Source: Sphingomonas sp.
Lineage (GTDB): Bacteria; Pseudomonadota; Alphaproteobacteria; Sphingomonadales; Sphingomonadaceae
Direction: 5' to 3'
Assembly: GCA_019635535.1 (NCBI GenBank)
Contig: JAHBZH010000001.1
Coordinates: 813,001-877,000, forward strand
DNA length: 64,000 nt
Of the stretch, positions 54,600 to 64,000 are shown piece by piece. The notes beneath the pieces were generated by a model. That model had not been told where the DNA came from. It ran no database searches and saw only the letters and a program-made list of their open reading frames with translations. How positions within the stretch are numbered: the stretch's first letter is position 1; each line of letters begins with the position of its first letter. The translations under genes were made by a program, and so were the position numbers.

Positions 54600-54704
54600 C
54601 CCTCCCTTTCCCGCCGGCCTCGGGCTTGCTAGACGCGCCGCAATACTCAATCTCGGCGCGCGCCGCGCGCTTGCGATTGAGCTCCACGGGAAGGGAGCGG
54701 CAAG

Positions 54705-57391
<2,687 letters not shown>

Positions 57392-57395
<4 letters not shown>

Positions 57396-57655
57396 GCGGC
57401 TGGACGCTCGCGATCGAGGCGATCGGCTGGGCCGCGGCCCTGTCGATCCTCGCCGCTTATGCCCTGCTCACCGCCGGCAAGCTCACCGCGCGCTCGCCCG
57501 TCTATCAATGGATGAACGTGGCGGGCGCCGCCGGCTTCATCGTGAACAGCGGGGTAAACGGGGCCTATCCGTCCGCCGTGCTCAACGTGATCTGGATGGG
57601 CATCGGCGCGGTCGCGCTCTGGAACATCGCCCGGACGGCGCGCCCAGCGGCCTGA
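57392..57655 (+). CDS. CBU_0592-like small membrane protein with CTG start
   Basis: This is an 87-aa protein with three helices: [38 protein letters not shown], and [19 protein letters not shown]. The spacing and the YQWMN and NVIWM motifs match the CBU_0592-like family, whose function is unknown. The frame has no ATG, GTG or TTG before the first helix. A CTG at 57392 overlaps the acnA stop (CTGA) exactly as ATGA couplings do elsewhere here, with GGCGGG upstream. An internal ATG at 57512 would lose the first helix. Confidence 0.72.
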
Positions 57656-57664
57656 CCATCGCGG

Positions 57665-58189
57665 TCAGGCGCCGCGCGTGCGGTGGAAGGCCTTGAAGCA
57701 GATCTCGCTGACCCGGAAGCTGCCGTCCGTCGCGCGTACGGTGGCCCCCTGCGGGTTCAGGATCGGGCCGCCGATATGGGGGACGGCGAAGCTGCGGCCG
57801 GCGACCGGGGCGCGCCAGGCGAAATCGCGGTGAACCAGGCCGAAGCCGACGCCGAAGACGAACATCGACATGGCGCCCGGCGCGTCGGCATCGCCGGCCA
57901 CGGTCGCGAAGGTGTGCTCGCGCGCGCAGCCGGCCGCACCGGTTGGCATGGCGCGTATCTGTTCGCCTGTCGCGATCGTGCCATCATTCATCGGCAGGTC
58001 TTCGCCGGTGGCGGTCTGGCGCTGGAGCGTGAAGCATTGCCGCGCTCCGGGCGGCGGCGCGACATAGCCGCAGGAGGCGTAGGGCGCACCCGAGGCGGAG
58101 GGGTTGGCGATCGGACCGATGACGCCGCAACCAACGAGCGATCCGAGCATTACGAAGCCCGCGGCCTGTCTCGAAAATCTTTTCCCCAC
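57665..58189 (-). CDS. Hypothetical lipoprotein
   Basis: This is a 174-aa protein with a lipoprotein signal: basic MGKRFSRQ, a hydrophobic stretch and the lipobox LGSLVGC, giving Cys21 as the probable lipidated residue. The mature part contains several further cysteines and a Gly/Phe-rich segment (SMFVFGVGFGLVHRDFAW). No known family. The start is GTG at 58189 with GGGAGACGGGGA upstream. Confidence 0.65.
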   Translation of the reverse strand: MGKRFSRQAAGFVMLGSLVGCGVIGPIANPSASGAPYASCGYVAPPPGARQCFTLQRQTATGEDLPMNDGTIATGEQIRAMPTGAAGCAREHTFATVAGDADAPGAMSMFVFGVGFGLVHRDFAWRAPVAGRSFAVPHIGGPILNPQGATVRATDGSFRVSEICFKAFHRTRGA

Positions 58190-58260
58190 TCCCCGTCTCC
58201 CCCTCGCAGCGCGCGCAGTTTACACCGATTTGGGCATGAATGAAGGCGGCAATCCAACGA

Positions 58261-58983
58261 TCACGCCTTCAGCGCCGCCGCCAGCCAGTCCGGCATGATC
58301 GCCTCGCCGAGATCGTCAATCCGGCGATGCTCCACGGAAAGGCCGAGCTCAGGATAATGGATGCGGGCGCGGGGTCCCGGTGCATCGGTCGGCACGACGA
58401 CCAGCCGCCGGTTCACCTTGTTGCGCCAGTTCATCCGGGCGGTGTTCTCCTGCCCGACATAGCAGCCCTTGCCGAAGCTGACGCCATTGAGCTCGGCGGC
58501 ATTGCATTCCAGCCAGAGCGTCTTGTCGGCGCCCAGCTCGGCCGCGCCTTCGGTGACGCCCAGCGACAGGCGATGCTTGAGCCAGGCGGCGTCCGCGCCG
58601 GCGCCCGAATCGGGTGCGAGCCAGCGCCGGCCAAGCGCGGGCAGGCGGGGATCGGATATGCCTTCATCGCCATCCGGCGACCAGTGCGCATAAAGTTCCG
58701 GCGCGGGCGCGATCGTGATCGGACGGCGCAGCCGGTAGAGCGTCAGCCGCCTTACAAGATCGCCTGCTGCGCCCCGCTCGCAATCGATCAGCACGTCCTC
58801 GCCGTCCGCCCAGAGCAGGAAATCGAACAGCGCCTTGCCCTGCGCGGACAGCAAGCCCGCCCAGAGCGGTGCTTCAGGGGCCAGCGCGGCAACGTCATGG
58901 GTAACGAGCCCCTGCAGGAAGCCGCGTACATCTTCGCCCGAAAGACGAATCAGCGCACGTTCGACGAGGGTGGTCGCGGTCAT
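58261..58983 (-). CDS. ygfZ: Folate-binding Fe-S cluster protein YgfZ
   Basis: This is a 240-aa tetrahydrofolate-binding protein related to the aminomethyltransferase GcvT. It assists iron-sulfur enzymes such as MiaB and aconitase. The family signature KGCYVGQE is complete, and the N-terminal [16 protein letters not shown] and [14 protein letters not shown] are conserved. It is divergent from pyrC, 44 bp apart. Confidence 0.93.
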   Translation of the reverse strand: MTATTLVERALIRLSGEDVRGFLQGLVTHDVAALAPEAPLWAGLLSAQGKALFDFLLWADGEDVLIDCERGAAGDLVRRLTLYRLRRPITIAPAPELYAHWSPDGDEGISDPRLPALGRRWLAPDSGAGADAAWLKHRLSLGVTEGAAELGADKTLWLECNAAELNGVSFGKGCYVGQENTARMNWRNKVNRRLVVVPTDAPGPRARIHYPELGLSVEHRRIDDLGEAIMPDWLAAALKA

Positions 58984-59027
58984 CCAAGCCAGTTAGGGAG
59001 GCGCGAGCCGGAAATGAAGAAGCAAAG

Positions 59028-60074
59028 ATGACCCAGATTCAGCGCCTCACCATCCGCCGCCCCGACGACTGGCACGTCCATCTGCGCGACGGCGAGATGC
59101 TGAAGGCGGTCGCGCCTTACACCGCCCGCCAGTTCGCCCGCGCGATCGTGATGCCCAATCTGGCGCCGCCGGTGACGAAAGTGACGGCGGCCGAAGCCTA
59201 TCGCGATCGCATCCGCGCCGCCGTTCCGGCAGAGGCGGGCTTCACCCCGCTGATGACCTGCTATCTTACGGACGATGCCGATCCGGCGGAGCTGGCGCGC
59301 GGGTTCGAGGCCGGCGTGTGGGCGGCGGCGAAGCTCTATCCGGCCCATGCGACGACCAACAGCGCGCATGGCGTCACCGACATCGCCAATCTCCGTCTGG
59401 CGTTGGAGGCGATGCAGCGGATCGGCATGCCGTTGCTCGTCCATGGCGAAGTAACCGACGCCGATGTCGACATCTTCGATCGCGAGGCGGTGTTCATCGA
59501 TCGCACCCTGACCAACCTGGTGCGCGAATTCCCCACGCTCAAGGTGGTGTTCGAGCATATCACCACAGCCGAGGCGGTGGGCTTCGTCGAGGCGGCCGGG
59601 CCGAATGTGGCCGCGACGGTGACGCCCCAGCATCTCGTCATCAACCGCAACGCGATGTTCGCCGGCGGCATCCGTCCCCATGCCTATTGCCTGCCCGTCG
59701 CCAAGCGTGAGGCGCATCGCCTGGCCGTGCGCCGCGCCGCCGTGTCGGGCTCGCCGAAATTTTTCCTGGGCACGGACAGCGCCCCCCATGCGATCGAGAA
59801 GAAGGAGGCGGCCTGCGGCTGCGCCGGCATCTTCAACGCCGCTTATGCGCTCGAATCCTATGCGACGGTGTTCGACCAGGAGGGCGCGCTGGACCGCTTC
59901 GAAGCCTTCGCTTCGGAGAACGGGCCGAACTTCTATGGTCTTCCGCTCAATGAAGGCACGCTCACGCTGGAGCGCGTGGCGATCGAGATCCCCGATACGC
60001 TGCCGGCACCCGGCACGTCACTTGTGCCGTTCCACGCCGGAGAGAAGCTGCCCTGGCGATTGTTAGAAGGGTAG
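59028..60074 (+). CDS. pyrC: Dihydroorotase
   Basis: This 348-aa class II dihydroorotase catalyses the third step of pyrimidine synthesis. Zinc ligands are His16 and His18 in DWHVHLRDG, and the carboxylated lysine lies in [13 protein letters not shown]. Further histidines are in LLVHGE and VFEHITT, and the last catalytic aspartate is in LGTDSAPH. The length is normal. It overlaps the EipA gene tail to tail by 12 bp. Confidence 0.97.
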   Translation: MTQIQRLTIRRPDDWHVHLRDGEMLKAVAPYTARQFARAIVMPNLAPPVTKVTAAEAYRDRIRAAVPAEAGFTPLMTCYLTDDADPAELARGFEAGVWAAAKLYPAHATTNSAHGVTDIANLRLALEAMQRIGMPLLVHGEVTDADVDIFDREAVFIDRTLTNLVREFPTLKVVFEHITTAEAVGFVEAAGPNVAATVTPQHLVINRNAMFAGGIRPHAYCLPVAKREAHRLAVRRAAVSGSPKFFLGTDSAPHAIEKKEAACGCAGIFNAAYALESYATVFDQEGALDRFEAFASENGPNFYGLPLNEGTLTLERVAIEIPDTLPAPGTSLVPFHAGEKLPWRLLEG

Positions 60075-60809
60075 CCAGCGGTTGCGCTCGGAAAAGCGCA
60101 TATAGCCGGCATTGACGCCGAGCCGGAGGCCGACGCCGAGCCGCACCGGGATCAGCACCACGTCGCCGCGCCGCATATATTGGGCCGTGAAGCCGCCAAC
60201 GAAATAGGCGTTGCCCTCGGCGCCCGGATAGCGGCGGAACAGCTCCTGCCCGTCATGCAGGTTATAGACGAGGATGAAGACCTTGTTGGCATCGGCGCCG
60301 GCGTCGAAGCCGAGCGACGGGCCGGTCCAGTAGACGGTGCGGTCGCCCTCGATCTGATGGCGCATCACGCCTGATCCGTAGCGCACGCCGAAGACGAAGG
60401 CGCCGCTCGCCTCCTGGCCGGAAATATAGGCGCTGGGCTCGCCCCGGTCGCGCAGGATGTTCTCGATGATCCCGGCCAGCCCCTCGGTGCCGCGGCCGAA
60501 CACGCTCTCGGCGGCGGTGAAGACGTCCTCGCGCGGCACCGTCGTCCGATCCGCGGGTGGCGTATAGGCGTCGCGCGGCGGCGTGACTTGCGTCCGTTCC
60601 GTTTCGATCGGCGTCCAGTCCGAGTCGGGCTGGGGCGGGGAGGGAGTATCGCCGCTCTGCCATTCCGGATAATCCGACGGCTCGTTCTGCCACTCGGGAT
60701 AATCCTGGGTCGACTGGTTGGGATCGACCGTCTGGATTTGCTGCGCCAGTGCCGGCACAGCCGTCAGCAGCGCCGCCGCAGCCGCGATTTTCGCGAATGT
60801 TTTCAACAT
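60063..60809 (-). CDS. DUF1134/EipA-like envelope protein
   Basis: This is a 248-aa exported protein with a signal peptide ending near AVPALAQQ. A Pro/Asp/Trp-rich linker contains the repeated DYPEWQ motif. A DUF1134 domain follows: [49 protein letters not shown] and [19 protein letters not shown]. In Brucella the homologue EipA is needed for envelope integrity. Here the role is inferred from that. The ATG at 60809 follows GGGGAA. Confidence 0.88.
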   Translation of the reverse strand: MLKTFAKIAAAAALLTAVPALAQQIQTVDPNQSTQDYPEWQNEPSDYPEWQSGDTPSPPQPDSDWTPIETERTQVTPPRDAYTPPADRTTVPREDVFTAAESVFGRGTEGLAGIIENILRDRGEPSAYISGQEASGAFVFGVRYGSGVMRHQIEGDRTVYWTGPSLGFDAGADANKVFILVYNLHDGQELFRRYPGAEGNAYFVGGFTAQYMRRGDVVLIPVRLGVGLRLGVNAGYMRFSERNRWLPF

Positions 60810-60999
60810 GCCGTATTCCCCGCACAATCCTTCTCGGCAAGATTAATGCCGCTCTGCCTTGCCCCGCAATGAACGAGAGCCGAGGCGAGTCGATCTTGCG
60901 GCCAAGCGAGTCGTTCCCGCGCCATGAGCCAGGCCATGCCTTAAGGCGGGCCGCTTGCTGCCGTTACGCAAGAGGTTCGATGGCGAAAGGGGGCGATTG

Positions 61000-62019
61000 A
61001 TGGCGTTGCGCTGGCTTCTTCTTGGACTGGCCACTCTTCTGCTGGTGCCCGCAGGGGCGATCGCGGCCGAAATCAGCCTGTCGCCACGCTTTGTCGTCTA
61101 TTTCGACAATGGCGAGCAGCGCCAGCAGGGGATCGGTGCCTTTCCGATTCCCGCCGATGCGCTGGCCGAACTCAGTGACCAGATACGGGCGCTGGCCGGT
61201 CCAGACGCGGCCCTGTCCGGTGCGGTCGGCGAAGGAGGTGGCAGCGCCCGCCAGATCGTCTTCCCGATGTTCGGCGGGGCGATCTCGGTGGGCGGACAAC
61301 GCACCCAGTTCACATTCACCGCGCTTTACGGAGAAGCGGAATCCCGCTCGCGGATCGTCGTGCCGCTGACGCTTTCGCTCGACGCCGGCGGCTTCACCGC
61401 TACGGACTTGCTGACATCTGTGTCGGAAGGCAATGCCAGTTACCGCCGGCTCGACCTCGAACTCACAGCCCAGCATCGCCTGGACGAGCGGTTCGCGCTG
61501 ATCGGCGGCGTTCGCTACGAGCGCGTACGCGGCGGCGCGACACTCGATTCCGCCTCCACATCCTCGAACAATATCGCCAACCTGACCGCCTTGCTCTCCG
61601 GCGCCGGTCCGGTCGATCTCGGTTTGTCGCAAGGCGCGGAGCGCCTCGACTTGCGCTCCGGGTCGGAAACATGGAGTCTGCGTGCCGGAGCGGCGGCCTT
61701 CGTGCCCTTCGCACGCCGACAGCTCGCTTATGTCAACGGTATGATCCATGCGAGCCACACGCCGCCACGCCGCGGCGCGGCGGTGTTGACCGACCTGGCC
61801 GGAGGGGGCGCGCTCGATCTGTCCGCCGATCTCGCTGCCGAGACTGCGACCGGACCGGATATATCGGTCGGCATACTCACACGCTTGGGCGACCGGCTGG
61901 CGCTCGACGTGCGCTATCGCGGCATCTTCTATTTCCCGTTGAGCGGGGTTCGCAGCTTCAGCGACCCGCGCGTCAATCACGGCCTCAATCTGGGTCTAAC
62001 CGTCGCGTTGGGGCGCTGA
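61000..62019 (+). CDS. Exported beta-barrel-like hypothetical protein
   Basis: This is a 339-aa protein with a signal peptide ending near AGAIAAE. The mature protein is a series of alternating hydrophobic strands (for example IALIGGVRYERV-type segments) and ends with VNHGLNLGLTVALGR, similar to the last strand of outer-membrane barrels, though without a terminal Phe. This suggests an outer-membrane protein, but no family is recognised. AAAGGGGGCG precedes the ATG at 61000. Confidence 0.65.
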   Translation: MALRWLLLGLATLLLVPAGAIAAEISLSPRFVVYFDNGEQRQQGIGAFPIPADALAELSDQIRALAGPDAALSGAVGEGGGSARQIVFPMFGGAISVGGQRTQFTFTALYGEAESRSRIVVPLTLSLDAGGFTATDLLTSVSEGNASYRRLDLELTAQHRLDERFALIGGVRYERVRGGATLDSASTSSNNIANLTALLSGAGPVDLGLSQGAERLDLRSGSETWSLRAGAAAFVPFARRQLAYVNGMIHASHTPPRRGAAVLTDLAGGGALDLSADLAAETATGPDISVGILTRLGDRLALDVRYRGIFYFPLSGVRSFSDPRVNHGLNLGLTVALGR

Positions 62020-62081
62020 GCGCGCCCTGTCTCTTCGGCACGGGCGCGTTTCGTCGGCGCCGGAGCGACCGCGCAGCGCGG

Positions 62082-62110
62082 TTGAACCTTTGAATTCCCG
62101 CCTATATAGG
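62082..62110 (+). promoter_or_regulatory. Promoter of tRNA-Ser
   Basis: TTGAAC (62082-62087) is followed by overlapping -10 candidates in CTATATAGG: TATATA at 62103 with a 15-bp spacer, or TATAGG at 62105 with 17 bp. Transcription would begin about 10-13 bp before the mature tRNA at 62130. Confidence 0.5.
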
Positions 62111-62129
62111 CCGCATCCTTGGCCGGCTC

Positions 62130-62222
62130 GGAGACGTGGGTGAGTGGCTGAAACCAGCGGTTTGCTAAACCGCCGTAGGGGGATTACTCCTACCGAGGGT
62201 TCGAATCCCTCCGTCTCCGCCA
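62130..62222 (+). tRNA. serX: tRNA-Ser (anticodon GCU)
   Basis: This is a 93-nt type II tRNA that reads AGC/AGU codons. The acceptor arms GGAGACG and CGTCTCC pair fully. The anticodon loop is TTTGCTAAA, with GCT at 62164-62166. A long variable arm GTAGG...CCTAC and a T-arm with GGTTCGAATC are present. CCA is encoded. The GCU anticodon and long variable arm are diagnostic. It stands alone between two protein genes with no integrase nearby. Confidence 0.97.
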
Positions 62223-62318
62223 GCGGCTCGATGCCCTTGAGGCCGGTTTGACATTGTAACAGATCAAGCTAGCCTAGGTCCCGGGGCATATTCGGATGTC
62301 GCCTGGCGGGCGAAATCA

Positions 62319-63980
62319 ATGATTCAGCAGATTTTTCAGCACCGGTCGGGTCGGGTCATATCGTTGAGTCGCGTGTTGCTGGGCACCGTGTTTCTGACCG
62401 GCATAGGGCTCGATCCGGCGCAGCCCGTCCATCATGCCGGCATCGCCTATTCGCTGCTGCTCGGTTACCTGCTGCTGGCCTCTTTCTGCCTTGCCGTGAC
62501 CTGGAGCGATTGGCGGCTGGAAACCCGGCTGGCCTTGCCGGCGCTGATCGTCGATCTCGCGCTCTTCACCGCCCTCGCCTTCCTTACCCAGGGTTATGCC
62601 AATCCCTATTTCCCCTTCTTCGCGTTCATCATCCTTTCTGCGGCGCTGCGTTGGGGCTGGCGAGAGACGGCGGCTACCGCCGCCGTGCTTATCACATTGT
62701 TCGTGTCGGCCAGTCTGGCCGGGGTGCTCTGGGAGGCGGCGGAGCTTGATCCGCGCCGTTTCTTCTACCGGACCACCTTCCTCCTGGTCCTTTCCTTCGT
62801 GCTCGTCTGGTTCGGGCTCAATCAATTGCGTCCCAAGATGCCGCGTCTCGATCAGGGACAGCCGGCCGATCCGTCGCGCGCCGCCGATCCGCCGATCCGC
62901 GCCGCAGCTGATTTCGTTGCCGCGAACACCAGCGCCGGTCGCGTCGTCATCGCCTGGTGGAATTATGAGGAGCCGTGGACCAACGTCGCGGTGCTGGACG
63001 AGACTGGCTTTGCGGAGCATCGCCACGATCCCGGCCGTTTCGGTCTGCTGGTCGACCGGCGATGGGCGCGCGCGCCCTTCCTGTTCGATTTCGACCGGCG
63101 CCGACTGCTTTTGCGGGAAGGGCGGTCGCGCAGGGTGGAAGTGCTGGACGGCGTGATCGATGAGGATTTCGCGCGGGCATATCTGTCCGGTCGCGGGATT
63201 GTGGTGCCGGTTGAATCGGGTGGCTATGGCGGGATCATATTTGCCATCGGCATGCCAGGTCTGTGCTCGGACGACGTCGCCAAGGGCGAGAGCCTGGGCG
63301 AGGAAGTTTCGGCCGCTTTCGAGCGCGCAGGTGCCATGGCCCTGCTGGCCGACGCGGCCTCGACGCGGACACGACTTTCATTTTCGCGCGATCTCCATGA
63401 CAGCGTGCTGCAACTGCTTGCCGGCACCTCCTACCGCCTCGAGGGCGTCAAGAAGTCCGCGCGGGCGGGGCAGGCGATCGAGGCGGAGATCGATGCGTTG
63501 CAGGACGATCTCGTCGCAGAGCAGCGCGAGATGCGCATGCTGATCGGCCAGCTGCGCGGTTGTCCGCCGGGCGCGGCCACGGATCTGCGCCAGAGCCTGA
63601 AGGAGCTGGCCGCGCGGATGTCGCGGCAGTGGGATGTGAATTGCAGCGTCGATCATTGCTCCTCTGAAATCGAGACTCCGGTTCCGGTCGAAAGAGAGTG
63701 CCGCCAGCTGGTGCGCGAAGCCGTCGCCAACGCCGTCCGCCATGGTCGGGCGAGCAGCGTCGCGATCGAGGTGGAGGCTGTCGCCGATACCATACGGCTG
63801 GTCCTCACCGACAATGGCTCCGGTTTTCCGGGTGACGGGCATTTCGCGATGGATCGGCATGGCAAGGTGCCCTGGTCGCTGAGTGAGCGCGTGCGGGCGC
63901 TTGGCGGGCATATGTCGCTGGCGTCCGGCAATACCGGTTCTCAGATCACCATTTCGCTTCCGCTCGGTCGCGCCGCATGA
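62319..63980 (+). CDS. NarX/DesK-like sensor histidine kinase
   Basis: This is a 553-aa kinase of the HisKA_3 class. Five or six N-terminal membrane helices (to about residue 170) form the sensor. A GAF-like region follows. The phosphoacceptor is in SFSRDLHDSVLQLLAGTS, near residue 363. The ATPase part has REAVANAVRHGRA and DNGSGFPGDG, and the second glycine loop is short. Kinases of this class pair with LuxR/NarL-type regulators. Such a gene begins at its stop codon (ATGA at 63977). Confidence 0.92.
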   Translation: MIQQIFQHRSGRVISLSRVLLGTVFLTGIGLDPAQPVHHAGIAYSLLLGYLLLASFCLAVTWSDWRLETRLALPALIVDLALFTALAFLTQGYANPYFPFFAFIILSAALRWGWRETAATAAVLITLFVSASLAGVLWEAAELDPRRFFYRTTFLLVLSFVLVWFGLNQLRPKMPRLDQGQPADPSRAADPPIRAAADFVAANTSAGRVVIAWWNYEEPWTNVAVLDETGFAEHRHDPGRFGLLVDRRWARAPFLFDFDRRRLLLREGRSRRVEVLDGVIDEDFARAYLSGRGIVVPVESGGYGGIIFAIGMPGLCSDDVAKGESLGEEVSAAFERAGAMALLADAASTRTRLSFSRDLHDSVLQLLAGTSYRLEGVKKSARAGQAIEAEIDALQDDLVAEQREMRMLIGQLRGCPPGAATDLRQSLKELAARMSRQWDVNCSVDHCSSEIETPVPVERECRQLVREAVANAVRHGRASSVAIEVEAVADTIRLVLTDNGSGFPGDGHFAMDRHGKVPWSLSERVRALGGHMSLASGNTGSQITISLPLGRAA

Positions 63981-64000
63981 TCCGGCTGCTCGTCGCCGAC
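63977..64000 (+). CDS. Response regulator, truncated by the window end
   Basis: Only eight codons are visible, MIRLLVAD. This is the usual first strand and first acidic residue of a receiver domain. The ATG overlaps the histidine kinase stop (ATGA). It is probably the NarL/LuxR-type partner of that kinase, but the output domain lies outside the window. Confidence 0.65.

Noticed and set aside
54526..54632. An arginine-rich leader peptide over the acnA terminator (MHARPPSVLRERARR...)
   Set aside because: The frame has no nearby stop and runs on out of frame into acnA, and no ribosome binding site is visible, so peptide-dependent attenuation is not supported.
62130..62318. tRNA-Ser as an integration site for a genomic island
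   Set aside because: No integrase gene and no direct repeat of the tRNA 3' end were seen downstream within the window.

Overview
The window is GC-rich chromosomal DNA, almost fully coding on both strands, with many ATGA or 1-nt overlaps between consecutive genes. Gene content points to an alphaproteobacterium of the Sphingomonadales. The indicators are a class I lysyl-tRNA synthetase, an rpmF-plsX-fabH-ihfA-merR cluster, a DUF1134/EipA envelope protein, an AUR1-like PAP2 lipid enzyme, an IalB-like secreted protein, and a REP-like palindromic element of a type common in sphingomonads. This assignment is an inference from families and layout, not from a database match. There is no rRNA, CRISPR array, insertion sequence or recognisable prophage. 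The only RNA gene seen is tRNA-Ser(GCU).

Layout. 0-6.5 kb: SDR oxidoreductase, lysyl-tRNA synthetase, DinG-like helicase, SixA-like phosphatase, MerR regulator and ihfA. 6.5-12.2 kb: fatty-acid/phospholipid start genes (fabH, plsX) with rpmF, then a MAPEG protein, a secreted IalB-like protein, rlmN and a 2OG-Fe(II) oxygenase. 12.2-20.2 kb: a lipid/glycan region with CFA synthase, AUR1-like PAP2, two large GT-C-like membrane proteins, a GtrB-like GT2, a methyltransferase and a GtrA flippase. 20.2-24.5 kb: marC, folD, yggT, DUF2721, an Rrf2 regulator and an FAD/NAD(P) oxidoreductase.

24.5-32.5 kb holds the most interesting unit. A two-component system (NtrB-like kinase and NtrC-like activator) is divergent from a MacAB-like ABC efflux operon. 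The 395-bp gap between them contains two opposed sigma-54-type promoters. Between these lies an array of inverted repeats of the form TGTCCG-N4-CGGACA. The forward promoter first meets a 27-codon gene for a hydrophobic peptide with a good Shine-Dalgarno sequence, then a long hairpin carrying the same repeat, then the adaptor, ATPase and permease genes.

32.5-45.7 kb: CinA-type amidase, NAD+ synthase, a REP-like element, a WYL-like protein, a low-GC orphan gene, a PD40-amidohydrolase fusion, a PilZ protein, an aldehyde dehydrogenase, a secreted orphan protein and an M13 peptidase. 45.9-54.4 kb: a sulfotransferase-like protein, DUF2171, a three-gene redox operon (hydrolase, CNB-flavoprotein, FMN reductase), a second copy of the secreted orphan family next to a cyclophilin, DUF808, a 41-aa glutamine-rich protein, a retropepsin-like protease and a zinc-ribbon protein. 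54.4-64 kb: aconitase preceded by a strong terminator hairpin, a small membrane gene with an apparent CTG start, ygfZ, pyrC, EipA, an outer-membrane-like protein, tRNA-Ser, and a NarX-like kinase running into a response regulator cut by the window end.
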